From assembly GCA_027919835.1 (NCBI GenBank), contig JANVFP010000010.1:682001-746000 (forward strand): a stretch of 64,000 nt of DNA, written 5' to 3'. Source of the DNA: Lentinula raphanica (lineage: Eukaryota; Basidiomycota; Agaricomycetes; Agaricales; Omphalotaceae). The notes beneath the pieces were generated by a model. That model was not told the DNA's origin. It did no database searches and worked only from the letters and a program-made list of their open reading frames with translations. Both the position numbers and the translations under genes were made by a program. Shown one piece after another: positions 24,146 to 33,744 of this stretch. Within the stretch, counting starts at the first letter, position 1; each line of letters opens with the position of its first letter.

Positions 24146-25790
24146 TCAGCGTAGAACAGTCTGGGCAAGCGTTTCTCGCAAGGAGGATCTTGCCTTCTCT
24201 TCAAACTCTACACAGTTCACCACTCGTTGCTCTCTCCGGCTTGCCTCTGCTGCAAAAACAGTCATATGGCTCCTCAACACCTCATCAACATCTGTGCCCA
24301 GAAGCTTCTGATTCCCGGTCCTCACAGCTTCGACAAACGTCCTGATCAAACCCATGTCACCTCCACCATGTCCACCGCCTTCGTTTGCCGGATGATACGT
24401 CTTTGTCTTGTTGGCTTTGAAATCGGTAACAGTGTATTTGTTCATGTCGCCTATGATCTCTCCGTGTGTGAAATGCATACGCAGTTGTCGTTCGCAGATC
24501 GCACTAGTGAACGCGACCATGGTAAAAGACGCGGTATTCCCGTTCTCAAATTCGAGGTTGACCACCTGATTATCGCAAACATCGTTATCGCTTTCGTAGA
24601 CACAACGACCATATGGTCCTTCCTTCAGCGCCGCAGTGACATTCTCAATGTCTGGAACACCGTCGACAAGAGGAGACACTGGCCAACCTATGTTTCCGCG
24701 AGAAACAGCATCAAGATAGACTAAAGAACGGCTGAGAACGGTGACACAGAAACGAGGATGACGGATCCAGCGTACTTCGCTTGGCACTGTATGGGCAGTC
24801 ATACACCATCGGGCAATCAAGACAGCGCGTTGCATCGCCTGCTTCTTTCGGTTTTGCTCTATGGTGAAAGTGGCGAAGAGATCCAAAGGATGATACTTTG
24901 ACCGGAGGAGTTGGACTCATCCAGTGACAGATTATATCGAGGTCACTGAGAACGCTTGCCATTGAGCACGCGCGACGTCAAAATGGTTTCGGACTTACTG
25001 ACAGCATTTGGTCATCAAGGCGAACGAGCTGTCCTTTTCCCGACCCCAATTTCCTCTGACATACGAATGGGCAAAGTGATAGTAGCCAACGGGTTCGACT
25101 TGAACAATGTTGATTAGCTGTCCCAACGTTCCAGATTGTACGATCTTTGTAATCTCTTGGCTGTAAGGTGAATAACGCATCACTGTTGTGTTCATGGTCA
25201 CTGAGAATCACTCGATCTACAGAGCAAACTTAGAGACGCACCATGACCCATTCCGAATATGATACCAGCCTTATGGATGGCTTCTTCGATCCTGAGACAA
25301 TCTTCCATGGTAGTCGCCATAGGCTTTTCGCAAAGAATATGATATCCTTGTTCTGCAAAGGCTAGAGCGACTTCTACGTGCATATGGTCTTGAACAGTGA
25401 TAAGAACCGCGTCTGCGAGTCGTTTTCCAATGGTCTTCAGAGTATCTGTCGAGGCAGCGTGTAGATCCTTCCATGTTTTGAAGACCAGAGTCGCGTCTAC
25501 TTTGTGCTCTTCTGCGTACAACTTTCTGGTCTGGGGACGAGGCTCCGCGATGGCGACGACTTTGCAGGCATCTGATGTGAGAGCATATCTTCCATAAGCC
25601 TGCAATAACCGTTGAAGGTGCTTCAACTGAGACTCGGCCCTCCACATACCTTGCCCCTCTGTCCACAACCGATGACGATTAATGTTATAGGGTCGGTGTC
25701 TGCCTCAGAGGACATGGGATGATCTTTGGGCTTGTTGGACTTTCGAAAGAGGTTTTTGGTACCAGATATGATAGAAGAGGCCATTGCCAT
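24146..25790 (-). CDS. Gfo/Idh/MocA family NAD(P)-dependent oxidoreductase
   Basis: Start at 25790 (MAMASSIISGTKNLFRK; ATG at 25784 also possible). An N-terminal extension precedes the Rossmann motif ITLIVIGCGQRGK, where an intron (GTATGT...TTGCAG) leads to AYGRYAL. The family core follows: VVAIAEP, DAVLITVQDHMHVEVALAFAEQGYHILCEKPMATT (the EKP motif), then MGHVLRYSPY, NIVQVEPVGYYHFAHSYVRG, and after introns HDLDIICHWM. A CLDCPMVYDCPYSAKR stretch suggests a Cys cluster as in many fungal members. The C-terminal half is the alpha/beta substrate domain with GGGHGGGDMGL. Substrate is not predictable; sugars or inositols are usual for the family. About five introns. Confidence 0.88.
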
Positions 25791-26049
25791 AAAATCATTG
25801 AGATAAGATCAGGCTGATCAGCAGGTGCCAGTAGCAACATGGTACTTGCTGACAAGTTACGTACTATTCGAGAGTTGAATTAGGCGCTCAAGCGCTCAGC
25901 GCCTCTTCACCTTAATCTTCACAATTGCCAGTAACTTACAAAGTATTGACCTCCTATGGTTCGACAACCTTCTTGAAGCGTCAAGCCAAGACTCGAGTAC
26001 TCAATTACTTCAATTACTCAGACTGTACAGCGCCCACTACTCTTGCACG
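25791..26049. promoter_or_regulatory. Promoter-like flank of decayed secreted-family copy E
   Basis: The last 30 bases before the ATG at 26050 (ACAGCGCCCACTACTCTTGC and ACG) resemble the conserved leader of copies A-D (ACAGTGCCCAGTATCTTTGC). Confidence 0.5.
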
Positions 26050-26362
26050 ATGGGGCTCCGAGTCTTGTTCACACCCATTCTCTACTACCTGGCTTCTCTC
26101 TCTGTCAATCTCTGTCCCGCCTTTCTTGCTACACCCATACGTCCTGTGATGAGCTTTGTCCTGTAGTAAGCGTTTTCTTTCTAGTATTGGCATGATCAAA
26201 ATTGATGACCAGCGAAACTGCTGTAGCCTGCATATTAGGAGGCCCATTCTACTGGGGACGTTCTGAGGGTCTTCATGCCCGTGCCATGAAGAAACAGTCA
26301 CAGAGTATTCAGTCAAGCTCGTACTTTGGCAATTCTACAGAGATCAAGATAAACATCGCTAG
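26050..26362 (+). pseudogene. Truncated copy E of the secreted protein family
   Basis: Exon 1 (26050 to about 26145) encodes an intact signal peptide, MGLRVLFTPILYYLASLSVN followed by LCPAFLATPIRP, like exon 1 of copies A-D, and ends in a GTGATG donor. Further on, the conserved second-exon sequence CTTCATGCCCGTG and ETVTEYSVKLVLWQFY can be read, but relative to copies B and C there are about two extra bases before VTEYSV. The frame stops at TAG 26360-26362, soon after the first conserved strand. The remaining two thirds of the family protein are not found downstream. Interpreted as a decayed copy. Confidence 0.6.
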
Positions 26363-27690
26363 TATGAGGGTGGTCCTTCGAACCATACCCGACGGATTTC
26401 ATTGCACCCCATAGCTCGAAAAGGAGCACCTCATTACGTTTGGTGAGTACTGGCCTGTATTCAACTGGCCGTCAAGCTTCTGGGCAAGGACGGCCAACAT
26501 GCAGTGGAATTGAATGATCATTTGACAAGTTTCGTATTCGACCGACGCAGCTGTGGGTCGGCCCAGTTGCAGTTTCTGCGGTAGCCCCACTCTCTCACCG
26601 CTGATGCCTGTCTTATGAGTTCGTTATGATGTTCTTTTTTGACTGAAACATTTTGACATAGTACTAGTCACTATAGTGAACGTTGGATTTCAGTTCGCGG
26701 AGCGTCATCCAAGACTAGTTATTTTGGATTCATTGATGGACCAAAGGCGTTGATATGCAATGATATGCTATAGGCTATGCTTGTACTAGGTAAGACAAAT
26801 TGGATGATATGCACACCCCAGATCTGTGGCGACTCCAATTAGGACCAATCGTTATCAAGCACACATCTGCACACATGCACTACAATCAGTCGCATGTGGA
26901 CCATCGCGAATATAACGCCTCTGAGTTTTGATAGACATTTCTTGCTCCCTGTAGTGACCGGTCCACGTATGAAAGCAAGAAGCGTATCTGCTATCGGATA
27001 AGAAACAGTTTGCGCGGGTACATTATCCTTTCAGTGCAAGACATGATCCTGTATTTCTCTGGGCTTCGATGCTCATTGCTAACTGTTCATTTGTTCATCC
27101 TATAGTGACTCTGATTGTATTCTGAGTACTTTTGGCTCCCGTGTCAATCGCGCGGGCAAATTCTTATCTGCACAGGCTTTCACGTACACATGTCACAGAG
27201 GTACGGCCCTGATGTCGCAGTTGAATCGTCCATTTCACTTTGTTCTACCTTCATATAAACTCTGGAATTCACAGAACACATAGAACGCCATTGCAAGCTC
27301 GAAGCTCTGATAGCTTGACCTATGTATCAGATCTGAAATAACCACTGGCAATGTCGTCTCTCTATCAGCTCATGTCGATATCGACTGATATCGCCAAACA
27401 CTGGAAAATGCCTCAATGACGGCGTGTGTACCTCTGTCTAGTAGACGCTGTGTGCATTGCATTTGGGGCGCGGCTGCATAGCATTATTCATCGTAATCGA
27501 TCATCAGCAGATGAAACTGAGATGCGCTTGAGCAGGCCTGAGGTGAAATTTTGTCTTTAAAACATGAGATTTTTTTCTTACCGTCGTTTCTCATTACCCA
27601 CCGCTGGCCGGTTCAATCTCACTCGAAATCCCATCTCTGCCTTTCAAACTCGAATATTCCAAAACGCACAGTGCCCAGTATCTTTGCACG
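26363..27690. other. Intergenic, with conserved promoter of copy D at its right end
   Basis: No gene recognised in 26400-27540. From about 27550 to 27690 lies a block shared with the upstream regions of copies A, B and C: a CTTTAAAA/CTTAAAA element about 130 bp before the ATG, the ACCGTCGTTT block, GCTGGCCGGTTCAATCTCA, and ACAGTGCCCAGTATCTTTGC immediately before the start. Confidence 0.5.
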
Positions 27691-28807
27691 ATGCGACTCT
27701 TGCTCACACTCATCCTCTACCTTGGGCTCCTCGTTCCCACCTCTATCCTTGCGGCTCCCATACAAGCTATTACGGTGGGCTTTTCTGCTCCAGAATTGAA
27801 ACAATCGATGGCTTACCATTGTGACTGATGTGCAGCAACATCTTGAACCGACCGGTACTGCAAACGGTACTGCAAACAATACTGCGAACGGTACTGCGAA
27901 CGGTACTGCAAACGGTACTGCGAACGGTACTGCAAACGGTACTGCGAACGGTACTGCGAACGGTACTGCGACCGGTACTGAAGAAATAGTCAAATCATAC
28001 TATTCAGTCGAGCTCGAGCTTCGTCACATCCATGTCAAGGGAGATAAACCTCACGTCATCGACGTGACCGTCGCAGACAATTTGCGTAGTGCCGTAGAGC
28101 TTCTACTCCCTTGGACCCTGCCGATACTCATTGCTTCCAAGGAGGGGCACCGACAGGATCCAAACAATGTGCCCGACAAACGCCGCCGCTCCTACCGAGT
28201 TACCAAGCTGTCTTATACGGGCAGTTCTTCAGATCCCTCGGATGTTTTCTACGATCTAGTACCCGAAGGAATCTAGATTGAGTGCAACGACTGTCTTGCA
28301 ATTCTCAAGCTACGAGTATGACTTGGGAGACTACCGAAGGAACCACGAGGCCTGTTAAGGATGCTGAGTCCCAGCTGAGCATCAAAATTTTGGATCCAAG
28401 CGGTCGACACCAGGCCTTGTATGATCATGCTGTATGTTTCTATTACCCCGATCTCTTTGAAGTGAAACCTCCCTTGAGTGAATTGGAATTGTTCCACCAC
28501 ATTGTGGGCAGAGGCTCATACGATAACGGTGGTCGTTCTTTGAAGCGCTTCGTTCTCATTAGCGAAGGATACCTGGTTAGCCCCCTGAAAATATGTATAC
28601 TACTTCACACTGACTGTCCTCTGCTGTTAGAATCCATTGCCAGAGGGGACAAGAGTCCCGTTCAGTCTCGAGGAGTCGACGTGGGTACACAGCGAAATTG
28701 CACCCTGCAAGCCGGTGATTGATGGACATGTGTTCTTGTTCACAGAGGAAGCGTGGAAGGCCACGTGTGTGAGGAATCAGGAAAGAAGGGTGAGGGAGGT
28801 GGGGTGA
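27691..28807 (+). CDS. Secreted protein of unknown family, copy D, with N-G-T repeat
   Basis: Exon 1 from ATG 27691 encodes the signal peptide MRLLLTLILYLGLLVPTSIL and AAPIQAIT, ending in a GTGGGC donor. Exon 2 starts QHLEPTG and runs into a tandem 12-bp repeat coding for GTAN units (about 27851-27975); each unit makes an N-G-T glycosylation sequon. Then comes the family core: YYSVELELRHIHVKGDKPHV, TVADNLRSAVELLLPWTLPI, VTKLSYTGSS. The direct frame stops at 28276. A 71-nt intron (28259..28329, weak donor GTACCC) would restore the reading to LSIKILDPSG and FYYPDLFE, at the length seen in copy B. A last intron (GTTAGC...TTAG) leads to NPLPEGTRVPFSLEESTW and a stop at 28807. If the weak intron is not used, this copy is truncated. 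No known domain recognised. Confidence 0.65.
27851..27975 (+). repeat. 12-bp tandem repeat coding for (G-T-A-N)n
   Basis: About ten units of GGTACTGCRAAC, in frame in exon 2 of copy D. Units differ only at one or two bases (one NTAN variant), so expansion is recent. Copies A, B and C lack it. Confidence 0.9.
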
Positions 28808-28862
28808 GGGAGGTGGGGTGAGGGAGGTGTAAGAGGTGGGAAGGGTGAGGGAGGTGAGGAGG
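28775..28862 (+). repeat. G-rich tandem repeat at the 3' end of copy D
   Basis: Repeats of GTGAGGGAGGTGGG and variants. Similar purine-rich tracts are found at the 3' end of copies A (37167-37210, minus), B (38800-38860, minus) and C (53945-54000, minus). Confidence 0.75.
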
Positions 28863-29452
28863 TTGCTACTAAGTTGAAGAGCGTGGAATGGAGCGTTACT
28901 CATCTCAATGGGAATTCTTTCCCCACTATATGATTTCTTCCATCTATACTCTAATCTATGTACTATGCCCTATGCCATTATTTATTCACTTCTACCTATG
29001 CATTTCACGCGCTTTGACTGCTTCAAGTTCAATCTCCCCGTCCAACAGCTTTCAGGGCGAGAGTAGAATCGTGCTCTACTATCTAGTAGGCGACGAGCCT
29101 CACTGATGAGTGACCTGTGTCAAATAAGAGGTCACTGAGAAGACATACCGTCGAAAGAGCAATTGCTATTGTATATGCTTCCACGCTGATATACCTGTTG
29201 TTTCAAAGTTCACTCTCCGTGTCTAGATCAGACGTAGAGCAAGTTCAAGCCCTGGTATAGTTGTATCCTTGCTGCATTGAAATAACCATCGATACTCTGC
29301 TGGCAGACAAGTCTGTGGCGAATGAATAGATAGGAATATCAGTACACCGCCAGAATATACTCCCATGTCATAAACAGATGTACTTATATATGATACTAAG
29401 AAGGCTTATCAGCATTGACAAGCCCCTGGTCCTTGTGAGCTGCAGGCAGCTA
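28808..29452. other. Intergenic
   Basis: 3' flank of copy D. The stretch at 28930-29010 resembles, in inverted orientation, the flank near 36940-37020 and 53740-53830 that lies 3' of copies A and C, so the duplicated unit includes downstream DNA. No gene. Confidence 0.4.
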
Positions 29453-29665
29453 CTAAGCGGGTGACGGTTTGGCCAAGGCCACTTCAACTCTGTAAGGTCG
29501 ATAATCTCTTGCTCTGAATTCGCAAGTCGGTGCATCTAGACAAGAAGGAGTCATGTCAGGAACAAGAAAAAAAAACAATGCGATTGACCAGTATACGGAC
29601 TCGTGGTTTTGTCTAAAAACTTCGAATTGCGTGTGTAGAGTCCAGGCCTGAGTTTTCTTGTGGGA
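29453..29665 (-). pseudogene. Inverted partial copy of the nucleoporin's last exons
   Basis: On the minus strand this segment matches the 3' end of the Nup82/Nup88-like gene (36490-36700, plus): CAAGAAAACTC..GGCCTGG, CATGAGTC/CACGAGTC-[C/G]GTATACTGG, ACTCCTTCTTxTCTAGA, GCAAGAG..TTA, and the closing GGCCAAACCGTCACCCGCTTAG versus GGTCAAACCACCATCAGCTCGGTAG. The penultimate exon end, the intron and the last exon are all present, so it is a DNA-level copy, not a processed one. No upstream nucleoporin sequence is present. Confidence 0.65.
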
Positions 29666-30274
29666 TTGTCGAGGGTTGCCATGTCCAAAGGAAGTTTCTG
29701 GAGGTGAGAGGGCTGTTGAGTTGGACAATCGAACAACGGTGCCAGTTACGAGGTGGCCGAGAAAGCAACCTGATTCGGCAAATTGAAGGGAGTTGCGCGG
29801 GGTTCAGCCTTCCGTACACTATATATGGATTGCTTTGTCTATGCCGATGCCCTATGCTGTCACGCTGACGCTCAATCACGCTGGAGGAGGATCTTGAAGC
29901 CAAGCCCACGAAAGCCTCTGCTACAGTTTAGTGTCACTGCGAGGGCCAGCAGAAAACGAAAGGCAATTTGCTAATGTTGAAATGACTTGTACTAGCAGCG
30001 GAGTATGTTACAAATGAGTGGCAAAGACTGATAGGTTTGAAGCCTGCGACAATGAACAATCAGTTGGATTCTGGTTTCGAGAACGGCCCTCGGGACGTAC
30101 CTACAACCTTCATAAGAGCCTTTGACGCTATTGTTGATTGCTGCACTGGCATAGAGAACGCGCAGCCTTGAGATCTAACGACCAGTCCGGATGACAACTG
30201 GACATGGCACATTTTTTGAATGGGATATCACAAAGGCATACTGATTGTTACAAATCTGCAACGTTAACACTGTT
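29666..30274. other. Intergenic
   Basis: Nothing recognised beyond the 3' flank of the proteasome beta1 gene. Confidence 0.35.
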
Positions 30275-31283
30275 TCATACTTCAACTGCCATAGGAGCAA
30301 CATCCGATACTGCAGAAATTGCAGCCGGGGGCTTTTGTGTCGCTTCACCAAGTATCTCCTTACCCTCCCAGAACCTCGGTAATTGATCTCCAGGGATGAA
30401 CTTCCTTTCGACGCCATCCTTTGTGATCACGCACATACGAATACAACCTCCAGACGAACCATCTCGAGACATTGCCAGTGCCAATGCTTGAGAAAAATGA
30501 TGTTACGAGTCATTCACGTTTGTATAGGGGATTGCTTACTGTTCTTCACGAAATTGACGGTTTCATCCTTACCCCAGCCTTCCTGATAGGTCGCATCGCA
30601 GTAACCGTACACGTATGTAGAACCGGAACCTGATGGAGAAGCATTCATAACGAACGGTCGAGATGATCGATTCAATCGAGCGCGTACCTCCAATCGCCCA
30701 AGGTTGTCTAAAGAGACCACCGCCCAGAGGAATATTATACACACTAGGTCCAGCCTTCTCATCCCAGCCAGCGACGATGATCCCAGCACTCAGTTGATCT
30801 TTGTTTTGGTAACACATCTTCTCCATTATCGCGGCTGCAGTCAACACCGAGGGGGCTGAGCCCAAGACTTGACTGGGGTTCCCATTGAATGTTAAGCAGA
30901 TTAGACAGATCAGCGAAGGTGACTTACGCTTGCATCTGAAGGTAATAGTGACCGAAATCTGCGATAGCTTGTGTATCTGCTGCAGAACCCGACCGACAAC
31001 AATATATACGATCGTGCAGAAATGTGAGTTTATCCGTGACACGATTGGCCTAGACATCAGATTAGACTTGCAAGAAGCATTCCTTTTGGACCACTACACG
31101 TACGATATAACTTCCTGTGGTTGTACGACTGTCGGCGCCAATGACGACCCCACCGTCAAACTGAACGGCCATAATTGAGGTCTAGAAGATCTCTTGAGAA
31201 AGAAGACGAGGAGGATGCTGATTTGAGCATACACCGAGGTTAACCTCGCCTTGTTTGAGCCTGTGCATGTCGATGCGGTCCAT
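30275..31283 (-). CDS. PRE3: 20S proteasome subunit beta-1 (caspase-like catalytic subunit)
   Basis: Start ATG 31283 ([17 protein letters not shown]). The short propeptide ends in G just before the catalytic threonine of [20 protein letters not shown], as in yeast Pre3. The first intron falls exactly between this Gly and Thr. Further signatures: [49 protein letters not shown] equivalent, [33 protein letters not shown], and [16 protein letters not shown]. Ends MAVEV-stop at 30275, with a C-terminal extension compared with yeast. Active N-terminal nucleophile hydrolase cleaving after acidic residues. Divergent from RPN12 with 113 bp between the starts. Confidence 0.96.
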
Positions 31284-31396
31284 GATGATTGTTGAAAGAG
31301 AGAGAGAGGAATAGAGAAGTGTACGTAACCAGAAAAGGAAATGGCAGGCTGACGCGTCTCAAAGACCCACGCGTCGCTTTATTCATATCACCCATC
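31284..31396. promoter_or_regulatory. Bidirectional promoter of PRE3 and RPN12
   Basis: Only 113 bp separate the two ATGs. The stretch contains a GA-rich run and two ACGCGT hexamers (near 31351-31370), spaced about 17 bp. No copy of the yeast Rpn4 site GGTGGCAAA is visible. Confidence 0.6.
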
Positions 31397-32469
31397 ATGG
31401 CTCAAAATCAGCTCAAAAACCTATACAACGATCTCAAACGTTCTTTTGAGGCAAAGCCTTCGGATTTGAAGAAATGTGGCACTCTTTTGAGTAAATTGAA
31501 GGTATAGATCTCCTTGTTTCTGCTTCGCGCGGACTCATTGGAACCGGAGAACAGATTGGCTTGATTGAAACTGGATTGCTCACACCACAAGGCGAGCACA
31601 ATGTAGACGATTTGGTTGTGGCTCGTATGCTTCGATGTTCTTCTCTCACTGGGATGTATCATTGAACCCTCTACAGGTGACATATTAGAAATCGGTGCCA
31701 TCTGGAGTATTAGAACACGAGATGTCCCTTCATTCGACCGATATTTCTCACAATTACAGACTTTCTACACCGACTACGGGTAATATCACGCTGGCTCTGA
31801 CAACAATCCAACCTTACTGACTCTCACCACCTGTAGCTCCGTCTTGCCACCGTCGAAGAATGAATACCCAATACGCGGCCTCAACCTCATCCGCCTCCTT
31901 ACCCAAAACCGCATAGCTGATTTTCATACCACTCTTGAAAGCTTGCCTATACCTGCGGAAGCCATTGCAGATAACCAGTTCATCAGTCATCCCGTCAATT
32001 TGGAACAGTGGTTAATGGAAGGGAGTTACAGTAAAGTGTGGAATGCAAGGGAGAGGGCACCGGTCGAAGAATACAAGTACTTCGTGGATAGCTTAATGGG
32101 CACTATACGGTGTGTTTTAAGATTGCTCGCGTTTCTTGCTGTGAATAATGGGGTTGTATTGTTGCAGGAATGAAATCGCTAGCTGCGAAGAGGCGGCGTA
32201 TGAAAGTCTACCGCTGAAGGATGCATCAACTTTGCTATTCTTCAGCAATCAATCTGAGCTACTAACTTTCGCGCAGCAAGTAAGCTCGCAGCTGACATCT
32301 CACTATCAGTTTCAAACTGACTGTTCGTCTACAGCGAGGTTGGCAAGTGGACCTATCAAAGTCACTTATAACTTTTGCGACAAAGGGCGAAGAACAGGTG
32401 GAGATCCCGAAAGAAAAGTTAATATCCTCATCTCTGGCGTATGCGAGAGAGCTCGAGCAAATTGTGTAG
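31397..32469 (+). CDS. RPN12: 26S proteasome regulatory particle subunit Rpn12 (PSMD8)
   Basis: Lid subunit of the 19S particle. Start ATG 31397 ([18 protein letters not shown]). Introns after LSKLK, after a TLLQ-type helix region near 31680, before [11 protein letters not shown], after SLMGTIR, and between QQ and RGWQVD. The body has [54 protein letters not shown] and the winged-helix (PCI/CSN8-type) part [18 protein letters not shown]. It ends [12 protein letters not shown] at 32469, the C-terminal helix typical of Rpn12. Convergent with PRE10, about 100 bp between the stops. Confidence 0.95.
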
Positions 32470-32570
32470 CCTTGTACTTGCATACCTATATATTTGCTGT
32501 CTACTTCAAACGAAACTCAGGTCAATGCTAGTGGCATCAGGTGGGATAAATGTACAGTGTTCTTTGCCAT

Positions 32571-33633
32571 CTACTCGAAGTCCTCGAGGGCTGCCTTCGC
32601 CTTTTGTTCCGCCTCCGCTAGCAAGTCTTTTGGTACAGGAACATGAAGGCCTTTCGTCTCGTCACCAATCCATGACATTTCAAGCTCAAATGCCTTCTCC
32701 TTTGAGTCGTCATGGACCAGGTAGATACTGATATCAAAGTGCATCAGACACGACACTAAACGCAGAGAGATGGGTACATACATTCGAGCCGCTTCCATCA
32801 CAGCCTCTCGCATCGAGAGATCAGACAACTTCAGTTTCTCTAGTTCAGTCTTTGCAAGCTGGCGACCCTTGCCTACAGCTGCACCATGATATCCCTGTCC
32901 CTCGATCAGCCAAGGAAATCGAAGAACGAGCGGCTGTAACCCACAAAAAAGACGCCGCTTGGTTCTATGACAAACAGTGACGGTCCATCCTGGTCAACAC
33001 CTCCGATGATTGTGCTGATTCCGAATGGTCGTACAGAAGAATAGAGTGTATACACTTGAACATAGGAGCCTAAACGATCAGCGATGTACTATAACCGAGG
33101 TCAGATTCTGAACGCAACAATAGATATCGAGCAGCCACACCTTTACAGGAGCTGGTGATCTGAAGCTATCGCGGAAATTGGATGATTCATCCCTTGCCCT
33201 GTTAGCAAGCTGACGACCGTCGGCAAGTAGACCTGCAGTAGCCTGGCGCCGCTTGTGTGAACAACGATGAGGGGTGACGAAATACAAGGTACGCTTACTA
33301 GCCCAAGATGTCGATCCAAAGTCTGTATTCTTCGGTTTGCCTCTGGAATCAAGAGTTTGGAGTGTACTAGTTTCTCCACCGCAAGGACGATTCCGCCTTT
33401 GACACGCAGTCCGATAGCCGTCCTAGTAGATACATTGCGTTATTACCATGTAAATTCGTGATGAAGAAACAGCTTGCCCAGAGTTTTCGACGGCTTTATT
33501 GGCATATTCGACCTACAGTTTTGTTCAATAACGCATGGACGATCCTCACCAAGAATGAACCCACTTGGAATATCCGACCATCAGGGGAGTAAGTGCTTGC
33601 TGAAAGATCGTAACCTGTACCGATGGAGGTCAT
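32571..33633 (-). CDS. PRE10: 20S proteasome subunit alpha-7 (PSMA3)
   Basis: Start ATG 33633: [20 protein letters not shown] then [14 protein letters not shown], the alpha-subunit N-terminal signature. Following exons give [118 protein letters not shown] and [18 protein letters not shown]. The C-terminus [20 protein letters not shown] ends at 32571. Six or so short introns. Third proteasome gene in a row. Confidence 0.96.
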
Positions 33634-33744
33634 AGTGATTGTGAAGGAACAAGTGACGCGTCCTTCCTCAAGTTGCGCGTTCTATGGGCACGTGCACCAT
33701 TTCTCTTAGAGTCGCGTCTAAGCCTGTGCAACTCACAAACGACC

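Noticed and set aside
27851..27975. Tandem repeat considered as a CRISPR-like array
   Set aside because: Units are 12 bp, contiguous, in frame and inside a coding exon of a fungal gene; there are no spacers.
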